DNA of 64,000 bases from Fomitopsis serialis (taxonomy: Eukaryota; Basidiomycota; Agaricomycetes; Polyporales; Fomitopsidaceae), in assembly GCF_022376445.1 (NCBI RefSeq), contig NW_025954988.1, positions 124,001-188,000 of the forward strand. Direction: 5' to 3'. The position numbers and the translations under genes were made by a program. Of the stretch, positions 9,349 to 20,972 are shown in pieces. A model generated the notes under the pieces. It saw only the letters and a program-made list of their open reading frames with translations. It was not told the DNA's origin and ran no database searches. Position 1 is the first letter of the stretch. Every line of letters begins with the position of its first letter.

Positions 9349-12300
9349 CTACAAGACGTCTACGACGCTGCGCCTTGGAGAGGCAACGGCGACGGGCTTG
9401 CTGGCAAGATCAAACACGTTTCCTCTTTCATACGCCACCAAATCGCCTCCGTCTTCATCGACCCAACCCTCGACGTCCAAGAGTTTCTCGAGATTGGTAG
9501 ACACCAGTGCCTGAGCCTTCTGTCTGGTGACACGTCCGTTGGTCTCCAGAGCAGCCTGTACCCGCAGGTTAGTATATTCGAGGTGTTAATGTATGTCCCG
9601 ACGTACCCAAGCAGCGTCAAATCGAGTATTAACAGGTTGCCATGCATCGCGGCATCCAATTGCTACGGTTATACCAGCGTCCATGAGTCTTACCAAGGAT
9701 GTGTCATTCGTAAGGGGCGGACCAGCCAAGCTGAATACCATAATGAGTCATAGAATCTCATAGGGCATAAGTCCAACTTACATCCTGCGGTCGTCCCACA
9801 CTTGAGGGAAGGGTCTGGCGGGCTCCAAGATGATGCCGACTTTGGCTCTAGCTGACCACAACTCAGTCAGCTTTGTACGTACACGCGATTCTATGGGCTC
9901 ACCGATCTCATCGGCAATGAGGTGAGCTTCCGTGGCCCTGAAGAACACCATCTTCATGAACGAGCCTCGAGCCTGCTCAACCTCAATCTTGAGCCTCAAC
10001 AGTACGGCCATGATGTCCGCGCTCGCAACATCGATGACTAGTGGAACGGCACCCTTGGTGTTCCAATCAGTTTCCAAGCCACTTCCTTTGAGGAGGCCCG
10101 TCTCACCTGAGCAGCTCGCTTAAACCAGTGACCTGTCTCTGTATCCTCGGGCTCGCCGTTGAGAAGCAAGCGCCGTAGGATCGCGATCTGCGTGCTGACA
10201 CTGGCTTGTGCCACAGTGGAATACGGAGACGTGCGGCTCAGGACAACGTGCAACGCAGTGACTTGCTTGATCACCGCGCCTGGTTCGAGAGCATGTGCAG
10301 ATCCAGTGCGGAATGTGACGGACAGGCCCGCGACGAACGCCGGAGAAGTGAAGTAGGTGGTCTTTTCGAGGGAGGATGTCGCATACGTGACACCTGCACG
10401 ATGCGCCAATCTACCATTCCTTGTGGTTATTTTTTCTGAATCAGGCCGATGGAAGGACTCACAGTGCATTCCTTGTCCCAAACTTGAGCGCATCTGCCGT
10501 ACGTACCAGACCGCCCTTATCGCCGAGAATTGCGGGTGGGTCTCCGTGTAGTGGGTCAAACAGCACGCCATCTCCGGTTGACGATTCCAGCATTATCTCT
10601 TCGACACCTAAAGGCGAACCGAAGGTCATAAGACTCGGAGCGATGGACCCTCCATATAGATCAATCTCGACTTCTGCGTTGATTCCACCCAGGCAATGCT
10701 TGCCGATGCAGGTGATCCTGCCTCCGTCGACCACAACATCTGTCAGCTCTCCGGGAGCCAGCAAAGTCTTAAGTCCGTCTTCAGCATCGGGATCCCTCAC
10801 GGACACTTCCCCGACATTCCTCAAAACACGCGCCCTCTGTATTGGGCAGGCGCGAGTGGAGGCAGCCCTTCCCATTTGATCGCCTCTTTGCGCTCCTTGT
10901 CCCAGTTCGGTACCTTTGGCACTTCCTGGAACTGGCGACCATCCTTGCCTTTCCCGATGATGATCCCCTCCTCGTCCGCGCCGACCTGCAGAATACCGTC
11001 GATCCAGACCTTTCTTGGCGTCGCACCGATTTGAAGAGGATGCGAGTCCCAGATGACGACGTCGGCATCAGCGCCTTCTTGCAGCACACCGATACGGTGC
11101 GACATGCCAGCTGCGGTCGCAGGGATAGCTGTGACAGACAACAGGGAAAGGTGAGGTGGAAGTCCTGATATCATGCATATTGAGCATAGTGTCCAGCGAC
11201 GGGGAAACATCTCGGTTTACCCCAGTAATGAGCCTGCTGTGCCTCAAACATCAGGTAGCGGCTGTTCAGTATGGGGTGGTCAGACTGTCAGAAACCTATC
11301 AGTGGTGCGCGACGATGGTTGTCCCGGCACTCCTACCTTCATAACAACCGGTATACCGTTGTCAACGAGTACCCGAGGAGCAAAGCCGGAACCACGGTAG
11401 GATTCACGCTTGTAGCGGTGAACGGCGGCGAAGACGCCGACGGTCGGTGTTCCACCCCAACTACGTGCGTTCGTGAGTACGTACAGCCACGAGAGACAAG
11501 TGACTCACGTTCGCTTGAGTAAGTTGGGCACAAGCCAGGCCTCAGACGCATGGTGGAAAGATGCTATGGGGAACTCGAACTCGTTGGTAAGCTGAATGTT
11601 GCACTTTAGACTTGACGCATCGAAGATACTGACAGAAGACGCACCCTGACCATGCTATCTAAGTCAACTTCCTCGTAGCAATGAGTGGAGACCTGCGTCA
11701 TATAAGTTATCAGTCATTTGCATACTAAGTGCACCCTACCTTGACTCGACCTCTTAGCACGTCGACAAGAGCCTCCCACTGCAGATTGTCCGGGTAGTCT
11801 TGTCCTTTCAGCTCGTCCCATAACCCTGCCTCCGCTTTAGCGCAGTACACATCCTGAGTGTCCCTGATCTTCCGCGCTTCGTTGTATGCCCAACGGTAAG
11901 ACCACATGGAGTCCATGCGATTGCCGTATGCAATAAGACTTTCTCCGCATGCCTGTCTGCAACGTAGACCCAGTCAGCGTATCGACAGACGAATAGGCAT
12001 ATCAAGCATTACTTCATATGCCGCCAACGCATGGGATGTTCAGAGCTAGCAGAGCTGCCGTTGAGACTGTGCGGAGGTTCAAGAACCATGGAAGAAGGCG
12101 TTCGATCGGACGTCTTGCGTAGCTTGAACATGAAAGCCTGACCGGCTGGTATGAGACGAATGTAAGAGCCAAACCGAACGTCGAAGCACCATACCTCTAC
12201 GTACCAATGGCGTTTCCGCTGCCAGGGAGAACCTGGACAGACGTTACGCCGCCAGCAATTGCGAGCTGGAATGCATCATCATGAGTGTTGAATGCGTCAA

Positions 12301-12942
12301 TACTCCGCAGCCATGGCAAGATTGGGCCGTGTTCAGAGTTTACGTCCAAGGCCCCATGTAATTCGGGCACACTCGAGACCCCAACGTGGGAGTGAAGGTC
12401 CACTAAAACAGCGACGTCCTCTCCGTCAGTCGTGATTTTTTAACACATTCACACAACATACCAAGACCAGGTGTAACCCAGCCTCCCTTCGCGTCGAAGA
12501 TTACCACCTCCCGTTCGCCGGCATACTGAGTCTCGGGAATGTAGCCAATGCCTTTCACGATTCCCTTGTCCAGGTAGACGTCACCATATACAATCCCAGT
12601 GCCATTCCGAGCACCCGTCCATATCCTAGCATTCTTGATGAGAGTTGACTTCGTCCCCGGTTCGAACCTGTCCGACACCTCCCTTACGAGAAAGTCTGTT
12701 GGAGGACCGGGTTTCTCGTGTAGCGAAGCACATTGAGTGAGGATCGTCTCAGCGTTGAGCGGGAGGTGCTGAACGCGCTGGTGGGAAGAAGCGTCAAAGG
12801 ATGTGTTCCACGTGAAGACCGTCGCAGTCGCCACAGCGGTACAGAGCACCAGGAGTATTGTCCTCGGCAGCGAAGAACGACGGCGGGCATCGTGTACACT
12901 CGAGGCACCTGGCAGCCCCTGGTACCCCATCTTGCTGTCCAT
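9349..12942 (-). CDS. Membrane-anchored double amidohydrolase-family protein, with one apparent frameshift
   Basis: I read 14 exons on the minus strand, from ATG 12942 (MDSKMGYQGLPG) to the stop at 9349. Residues 25-50 form a membrane anchor (RTILLVLCTAVATATVFTW), so the enzyme domain probably faces the secretory lumen or outside. The first half carries the metal-binding HxH of amidohydrolases (VDLHSHVG), then STHCYEEVD and the DHP region (SDHPILNSRYL). The second half repeats the amidohydrolase layout without HxH (VVVDGGRITCIGKHCLGG, then VRDAWQP-like), so it may be structural. Lengths and phases of all exons agree only if one base is added at the A4 run 10823-10826; then the product is 968 residues. 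Without it the frame stops shortly after YRGRVF. Substrate unknown; imidazolonepropionase-like or peptidase-like amidohydrolases are the closest relatives I recognise. Confidence 0.85.
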
Positions 12943-14035
12943 GGTGGACGTTGGTGGTAGTGGAGAACGAGTCGACCGAGCCCTTGAGTGCAAGCGGGCA
13001 CGCCGGCGGTAGCTGAACGCAAGGACGGACGTACCGACTGCACGAGGTTCCTCATATATCGGCGTTCCTGCCCGCATGTTTCCACGCCGGCATAGGGGTG
13101 ACGTTCTTCACCTCGAAATGGGGTCACATTGGATATGCGTGACTCGGATATCTATGTACTTCATTTTGACTGCTGCCAGTGGGCCCGGTGGGGCTACGCG
13201 AATACGTACGGCAGACGGATGGGCTGCTGTACCTTCAAACCACTCCCACTCCCAGCAGGGCAGCACCGCTCTTTATCGCTCTGCCACGGGCAGCACACAA
13301 GCTGATGGCGACGCAGCTGAGCAGGAATCCAGTAAATCTGCGACACAACCACCAAGTCCTGCTCGTCAGCAGCGCGTTCGAAACGCAGCTCAAAGACGCG
13401 TACCTAAAGAATGCCACGCGAGAGAGAGAACGCTCCTCCAGAGTGGTCCGTGAGGATGAAAAGATTGAACGGAGAACCGCGGCGTGACTGGGATGCGACT
13501 GGGCTGCTTCCCAGGAGGGGGTGGCTGCTGGCCGGGGTAGTCGCTGAGGTTAACGTTCGAGGGCGTCGCAGTCACAGAGGAAGAAGACGACAGATTGCTC
13601 ATGACTCCAGACAGTCAGGGCAGAGTCCGACCTGCAGTACTCAAACTGTGCGACGATGGTCGTTGCGGCGAGAGCTCGAAAGCGCCGCGGCAGTCCGCGT
13701 CTCAGTCTCACACAGAGGTTGCCCGAGCTCCCTCGAATTCACAGGTCTACTGTACACTGCCTATGCTACGACACGAACGTAATGGGTATGATGATTGATA
13801 TGCATGGCAGTCTAAGAAAGCATGATTGCAAATGATACATGGAATCTGAAGTCACTCTGGATACGATACACAATGATCATGAACAGTGCGTACGGAGAGT
13901 GCGTAGCCTTGTCCGTGCCGACTGGATGCGAAGCGAGATGATGATATGTCATGCGAATAAGAACGTATAATTACGGGCACAGCAACTGGCATTAAAGAGA
14001 GGAAGACGTATATGATGCATGCAAGGAATCGTGGG
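12943..14035. other. Intergenic region, no gene seen
   Basis: About 1.1 kb between the start of the amidohydrolase gene and the end of the RhoGEF gene. Open frames around 13180-13490 and 13390-13600 overlap on both strands and look like random GC-rich sequence. It should hold the amidohydrolase promoter. Confidence 0.4.
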
Positions 14036-17000
14036 TCATGAATCAGGCTCTTTCCCGTCCATAGGCGTGAAGGAGTTGGACCGTTGGAAGAACCATACAT
14101 TGCGCAGGGATCTGCGGGGTATCGCGCTCGACCCGTCCGGCGAAGGCTGCGGGGGCTGTGATAAAGGATACTCGCGCTGGCGACTTGAAGGCGCAAATAA
14201 TGACCGCCGTCGAGTCGGAGCGGAGTCGTTAAGGTTTACTCTCCGGGAGCTGCTTGGAGTGCCTGCAGCTGGAGAGGGAGGAGACGAAACAGAAGGCTGT
14301 AACATTGACTCTTCAGGAGTTTGCATAAGGAAGGTGCCACGGCCATCCGCAGATGCACGGCTCAGCAGGGGTGGAGGGCCCGGGGACTCCTCGCCGGGTA
14401 CATCGGGAGAGCTCTGCACTCGACGACGAAGAGAACCTTTCCTCCACCACTGTGTGAGGCTTGACGGTGGTGGTGGCGTTTGGGGCTCCACCTCAAGTTG
14501 CTTCGGCGGTAGCGGAGGTGGGGTTGCGGATTGGTGACTAGAAGTGGAACAGGGCGAAGCAGGCCGTGACTGGAAGAAGTACTTGACGTTGTCGACCATA
14601 GAGCGCGTTCTTTTTGGCCGCCAATCTTCAGCAGACGCTGTGAGGACGTCTGACGGACGGAGGGTCGCATCTTGTGCTAAATCGCCGAGGATGGGACCGA
14701 CCACGTCGACAGGGCTGGGCAAGTTGGAGGAGGTTGTAGACGAGCACTGCGAAGGCGGGAACGGCGAATCCAGAAGACCAACAGGACTTTGTGTCGTCTG
14801 ACCCTCGCTTTCCGCCTCTGAATCAACTTTTGCCAGGGTGGAAGGTACCGTGGGCACAAGCGACGGAAGAGGCTTTTTGAGCCTTTTCTGTGGTGACGCT
14901 GGCGACTTCGCCCCCCCAGGAAGAGTGCTGAGTCGCTTGCTCCCGATATCCAGGTCATGCTCTTTGCCGCCGTCTAGGGAACCCCTCTTGCCTGACACCA
15001 TGTCGTACCTCCGCTTGGCAGCCAGACCCATGGCGCCGGAGATACTCAAACCCGAGTTCGAGCGCGACATCGTGGCGAGTGGTCTCTTGAACAGATCCTC
15101 GTGCTTCATGGTCGCGTGAGACCGTGCAGCCAGACATTGCTCTGAATAAACGTCATGCAGTCCGTGGTCGACTTGCTGGCGGACCTGTGCAGAGGGCCGA
15201 GGGATACGTGTCGAAGGATCGAGCGTCATGGGCGAGAAGAATGCCTTGACAGATGCAGTGGATGAGCGCCGACTCAACGCGGCAAAGGACGCCATCTGAG
15301 CTTGCTGCTCGTATCGGAAAGAGAGGCTGTCAATTCGCGCCGGCGACCTAGACTTCACCTCCGGCCTACCCCTGCCATGCGCCGCCTGGTCAGGTGGTTG
15401 ATCCCTCGCTTGCCCTTCCAGCTCTGAGTCGGACTGAATGGTCGGTAAAGGCGCAGTAGACCATTCCGACGGCACATCATCGATGGGGGGAGCGCTGAGC
15501 ACCTTGTCCTCCAGCAGCAGACTCGACGGGGGCTCCCCTGTCCAAGGCGCGTCGTGACTGAGGGCATCCTGGATGGCATTGATCCATATGGCCTTCTCGG
15601 GCTGACAAGCTGCGGCTAGTTGCAAATGATGACCATGTCCGCAGAGGTGGAACGAGAACGGCAGCGATGCTATAGGTGACATGGTCAGTAAACCCACACT
15701 ATCGAGAGACGGTGGCACTCACATTCGTCTCCCTCGAAGTCAAACAGATCAAAGCCAACAAGCGAGAACCAATACCTCGGCTCATACACCTTCCCGTTCC
15801 TCGGAATCTTGACAAGAATAAGGTACCCGCCCGCATAGAGGAAAGCCCCAAAGTACTTCGCGCGCATTGAACCAGTGCTCACCATATGCAGCGCCGAGGG
15901 ATGGTGAACCACGTCAAGCGCACCCGCGAGCCGGACAGCGCCAAAGGAAGCCAGTAGCTCTGGAGAGAGGTCCTGCGTCCGGACCGTCGGTGAAGATGCG
16001 TGACCATCCTTCGACGAACCCACCGTAGGTTGTGTGAAGACCATCCGAGAAGTGATCAGCGACGATCGCACCAGCCGGGCCTGCGTCTCGCTCGCACGGT
16101 TCACAAGGCTTACCACCAGCCTCATCGCCTCCCCTGCCCGTTCCACAACATCCCCTCCATCTTGGATGAGAGCCCGGAAGTTCCTTATCGACGGCGCACG
16201 AGACGGACGTGTACTCGGATCGACAGCACTCTGGGTCCTCGCACGCTTGGTCCTCAGCTGGTCGATGAGCAACGGATACTTGCAGACGCGCTGTACGGGT
16301 TTGATCAGGTAATCGAGGAGCCGGAGCCGTGTCGCCTGCTGGGACTGCTGTCGCGAGAACACATTGCTGTACTCCTGCCCCGACTTCGAGCGCGAGTGTT
16401 CGCCACCGACAGGCTCGGGGCCGTTAGCGGTCACTTTTGGCAGGTCAGCGTGCGACGTGGAGAAAGGTGTAGTCAAGGAAGAGGTCGAGTGCCGCCTTTT
16501 GGTCCGCGTCCCTTCGACAACTGGTGGGTTCAATGGAGAGACCGTAGCAGAGGTCGGCATACCAAGAGGGCCGTCTACACCGTGGCCATCCGAATGGGAG
16601 TCTGTCGGGGCGTTCACAAGGTTGAACTGGTGAGCCACAAGCAATGAACACCGCTGCTCATACGCGTCCCATTCGACCGGGTAGTTCTCCTGGACATTCC
16701 TGATCAAGTTGACAGCTTCGTTGTGACCAGGACAGAAACCCTCGTAGACGCTGAACGACGGCGACTACAAAAACAATTCTCAGCACGGCGCATATAGTCA
16801 GCTGGAGGTGAAGCAACTCACTTCTGTCACGAACGCTTCCGCGACGATCGCGACAGCCTGGTCAATCGTGGGCAGAGCAGCGGCCTCCGATCCGTCCGGC
16901 TTCAGAGCGACCTCCTCCTTGCGTTCGCCCATCTCGAATGCCCGGGAGAGTCCAAAGCCGACCATGGCGTCTCGAAGCTCGCACACAAACCGGTCGTGGA

Positions 17001-19454
17001 AGGCTAGCAGTTCCTGCGCGTTCCGGCAGATCGCCGATACATCCTTGTCCGCGAGGATAGGACGTCGAGCCGGGGCCTGGGCGTGCTTACGGGAGTGATG
17101 CACCTGTGAGCGAGGACCGGCGCATCGTGTCCAGTGGCTGAGTCTCCTTCTCCCCCTCCTTCTCGCCATCGGGGATCGACCCGTCGACTTGCTTCTCCTT
17201 CCCTTTATGCCGGTGCTTACCACCATCTCTTCCCTTGGTGTTCTCCTTCTCGCTGCTCTTGGCCTTGTGCTTCTCCTTGTGCCTTTCCTTGTCCTTGAGC
17301 CGCTCTCTGCTCTTGTCGCGCTTCTTCTCCTTCTCAGCTGTCCCGTGGCCTATGTCATCTGTCACGCTGAGATGCGAACTAGCAGAAGTTGATGGAGATG
17401 GGTGCGGAAGGAGGAACGACGAGCGGGACGAGGGTATACTGCGCGAGAGACCCAGCGAAGGGATGGAAAGCGTTGGCGAAGTCGACGACCCGGGGACGCT
17501 GTGGACAGAGTCGGCAACTGCTCCAGGTAGACCTGCACACGACAACGCAATCAGCACATCCACATTGACCCATCACGAACACCCGCGAGAGTGCCTCTGC
17601 GGAGATGAAGCCCACAAGGCCTGGGCGACACCCATGACAAGCGCACGACTCGCGGTCAACTGACCGCTCATGCCGGAGACGCGGGGGACCGCCGCGCCTC
17701 CACACCGAACCGGGGCCGGGTACGCGCACAGAAGAAACAGAAGTGGAAGTCGGGTGGAAGTAGAGAAATAACACGCACTGTGACCAGCGCACGCAGATCC
17801 ATGAGATACCCCGCCTCTGTCGCGAGCAGCTCCATCAGCGCATGATACTTCCTCGTCGCCGCCCTCAGCCTCTCGACCTCCGCCTCGCTCATAACCTTCG
17901 CCCTCTCCTTCTCCTTCCGCCCTTCGCTTTCCATCGTCTTCAGGCTCGTCTGCGGGCTTGGCGGGGGCGCCAGCGGCAGCGACGCCGCGAGCGCGACCGA
18001 CTCTCTTGAGATATCCAACGCCATCCTGGGCTCTCGCACCGACCCATCGCTCATCATCATCTCGTGGCTGCTCCTACTACTCCTGCTGCTTCTTCTCGAC
18101 AACCTCCGGATCAGCCTCACCGGTACGCTCCCCTCCTCCATCTCCTCGCCCTCCCCGTCGCTCCCCTCCGTCTCGCCGAGGTGGAACAGCTTCTTGCTCC
18201 CTTGCCGACTCACGCCCATCCCAGATCGTACTGCCCTGAGCGGGCTGGCAGCAACCCGTCCTGCATGACGCGCAGGCGAACTCGCCGCAGTGCCTCTGAC
18301 CGATCCGCCCGGATCGAACTGCGATAGATTCGGTGGTAAGGACATTCGTCTCTTTTCTCTGTCACGATCAGCCCAGAGAGCCGTCGGGACTGGATGGCGT
18401 CCGCGTATGGTGGAAGTGGATGCGGTGATCGTGGCCGCGGACGCGAGGGACGAGGATGATGGAATGGGCCTTGCCCGGGATGGTGAGCTCGAGCTGCGCG
18501 TACCAGACAGGCCGGCGAGGGTGGCTGCACGCGCACGACTATGACTCCTGCTCTCGCTCCTGGCCTGCGGGCTCCGGCTTGCGTTCCTCGAGGCGGACAT
18601 CTCGAGGGACTGCTTTGGCGGCGGGGTCGGTGGAGTGGAGGTCCAGGTAGGAGGCGGGGCAAGGTGCGCACCCGCAGCCAAGGACACTGACGACCTAGCG
18701 AGTGGTACAGGGACAGGTACCACTAGCGTAGGCGCCATCCCGCCGCCACAAGTCAAGTAGTCGTTGACTTGTGCATGAGAGTCTCCAGACGTGGTTTGGC
18801 TTTCCGCGCTATCATCCTCAGAAGCAGACATACCTTCCTCATAAGCCAGACTGCTCCTCGGTCTCTCCCCCGCGATTGGCGTGACGCCCGGTGTCAACCT
18901 AGGCGACGCCATGATCGGCGTGAGTGGTACGAACGGCAGCGCCGCGCTCGGCGTCTTCCTCGGCGCGCGCAGCGTGCCCGTCGCAGTGGCGGTGGAGGTG
19001 CTCACGATCGGGCTCGCATGCTGGCCAGGGGAGGGCGGGAGCTCGCCCAGTGAGTGTGGCTGGCTCTGTGACCCATAGAGCAGGCTCAGTGCGGAGGACG
19101 CACGGCTGAGGGGCGGTGTGGCTGATGTGTTGGGTGAAGAGAAATTGAAGAGGGAGTTGAGGAGGTCGGGCTTGCTCGAGCGACGCGCGAGGAGTGATGG
19201 GCGGTGCGAGGACGCGCTGTGGCCGCGAGGGCGGTTGTATGAGCTCCTTGGGGCGAGCCGGGGGACTTGGGTGAGGATGGGGGCGAGCAAGAGATGGGGG
19301 AGACCACCTCCATGGATGGGGGCGGTCAGGGGAGTTTGTGGGCAGAACACGTTGTGGTGGGAATGGCGGATATGGAGATATGAAGAGTCGTGGCCGGCGG
19401 GGGAAAGAACGACTCGCTTCTGGCGGGAGGGGGAAGGTGGGGAAAAGGAAACTA
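14036..19454 (-). CDS. Rho guanine nucleotide exchange factor (DH-PH) with long disordered arms
   Basis: RhoGEFs swap GDP for GTP on Rho-type GTPases that control polarity and the cell wall. The N-terminal arm (about 19250-17900) is Ser/Pro-rich. The DH domain then comes in pieces: CR1 ATRKYHALMELLATEAGYLM, a Ser-rich then Lys/Glu-rich insert (KEKKRDKSRERLKDKERHKE), CR2 DKDVSAICRNAQELLAFHDR, the block YEGFCPGHNEAVN, and CR3 LDYLIKPVQRVCKYPLLIDQ. The PH domain (MRAKYFGAFLYAGGYLILVK ... FHLCGHGHHLQLAAAC) spans the intron at 15720-15670. A Ser/Pro-rich C-terminal arm ends at 14036. The start is unresolved: the frame is open upstream to an acceptor at 19454 but the first in-frame ATG is at 18912, inside sequence that already looks coding, so a short first exon is likely. 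The joins around the insert (17550-17360 and 17160-17090) are ambiguous. Confidence 0.8.
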
Positions 19455-20662
19455 AAAATGCGAAGGGAAAGAAAGACACCTGAGGTGGGAGTGGAGATGA
19501 AGGGGCAATGAGGAAGCGTGCGCGGGGATGGCAGGAATGCGGGGCTGTTTGGCGAGGTTGATGGAGGTCAGTTTCTGAGAGAACGGGGCGGCAGCAATGG
19601 AAGCGGGCGTACCGGCACAGACCCGAGGAGAGAAATGAGAAAAGACGAGAAAGGCAGCGAGGGGATCTGTCAGCCCGTGTGTTCGGGCGGAGGCTGGCGG
19701 TGTGATTGGGGCCGTGGCAGATAGCTGGCAGGTGCGCAAGAAGATAGACAACAGAGATAGAGGCCCCAGCAGATCTCGCCTTCCTGCTTCTCGTCGCGCG
19801 CAATCAGACGGGGGACCACCACGCAGGTCGGGAGGAGAACTGGACACGGGGCGCGAGCGGCGGGGGCGGGGAGTCTATACTCTTCTACTCGTCGGGGCGG
19901 CTTGCACGGCTTGGAGCGATGGGGTGCCCCTCTATGGCTCTAAATATACGAGGCAGTCTAAAACGACACACGCTGATTGCGACACAGGAGCTGCGAGGAC
20001 TGCCGTCGGAGGGCGGGGCGCGAGCAGCGACGAAAGGAGCGGGCAGGAGGGGCAGTTAGAGGAGCATAAAGTAGTCCGCCCGGGCGACGCGGTGGCTGAG
20101 TCGACCAGCAGTCGAGTGTTGTCCGCGAGCGGCGACACGCAACACGTTCGTGCAGAGGCGCGGTTGCCAGCATGTCCGGGCCTAACCGCATCCAGGGCCG
20201 CGCTGTCGGGAGCCAATCAGACGCGTCCCTTCCTCCTCCATATGCCGCCATCACCCAGCTTGTTCGCGAGCGATCCTGGCCGCAGCGGTCCTCGCTGCCC
20301 CGTCTCGCGTGCTGGTCATACAGTAGACACTGCTCGTCGTCTCGCTCGGCCCCGCACCGCTGCCGCTCGGGCCCCAGTGGCTCTGCGAAGGCGGGCTGAC
20401 CGAGCCAGGAACAGGCACTGGGTGACGGGAGCACGCTGACGCCATGGGCCGCCACAGTTGACGCGCTCCGAGTCGAAAGGCGATCGCTCTTCACGCCGGT
20501 CCGAACAGGCGCCCATATCCTGCCAAGGTGCGTCCATATCCGGATGCCGAAGAAGCTGTCGGCCTCTTCACGCCACAGCCGTCTAGCCGTATCTGGACAT
20601 TCCTCCTCCCGCCACCACATGCCAACTGGTGGCGTCGAAAAGTCGCGTTCACCGCCGGCTCC
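19455..20662. other. GC-rich 5' region, no gene recognised
   Basis: About 1.2 kb upstream of the RhoGEF coding exons. It should contain the missing first exon(s), leader and promoter of that gene. Long overlapping open frames on both strands reflect high G+C and carry no domain I recognise. Confidence 0.35.
20660..20662. repeat. Target-site duplication (left) of the foldback element
   Basis: The trinucleotide tcc directly before CACTGCGG, repeated directly after the right end at 20970-20972. Three bases alone could match by chance; the exact placement at both terminal-repeat ends supports it. Confidence 0.6.
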
Positions 20663-20969
20663 CACTGCGGACAACCCGGATTGTGCGAGGCGCTTACATA
20701 GGCCTAACATTGCAAGGGCGTGTATATTAGTAAGCCATCAAGTGAACTTCCCTAACATGGGAAGTACATTCCTAGAACATGGCACGATTTCGGAACATAG
20801 GAAGAACATAACACTTACATTCCGATTCTAGGAACATTCAAAATGTTAGGCCGAACAAAGGAATCCATTCCCTATGTTAGGAGCTCCGACTTAGAGCCGT
20901 AAAAATATACACGCCCTTTCAATGTAAGTACCATGTGAGCGCTTCGCACAACGCGGTTTGTCCGCAGTG
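20663..20969. mobile_element. Foldback non-autonomous DNA transposon (CACTA-like MITE)
   Basis: The 307 bases begin CACTGCGGACAA and end with the complement TTGTCCGCAGTG. The two halves are an imperfect inverted repeat over most of their length: the outer arm matches through TTGTGCGAAGCGCTCACAT and again through AAGGGCGTGTATAT, and inner blocks around CCTAACAT also pair. The sequence tcc flanks both ends (20660-20662 and 20970-20972), a 3-bp target duplication. CACTG termini with a 3-bp duplication are hallmarks of the CACTA/CMC group. No transposase is encoded, so it would depend on a copy elsewhere. The arms differ at scattered positions, so the copy is not new. Confidence 0.8.
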
Positions 20970-20972
20970 TCC

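Noticed and set aside
9319..9753. 144-residue plus-strand frame
   Set aside because: It is the antisense of the last exons of the amidohydrolase gene.
17958..20439. Plus-strand frames opposite the RhoGEF gene
   Set aside because: They mirror the Ser/Pro-rich minus-strand exons and have no domain, start context or splice logic.
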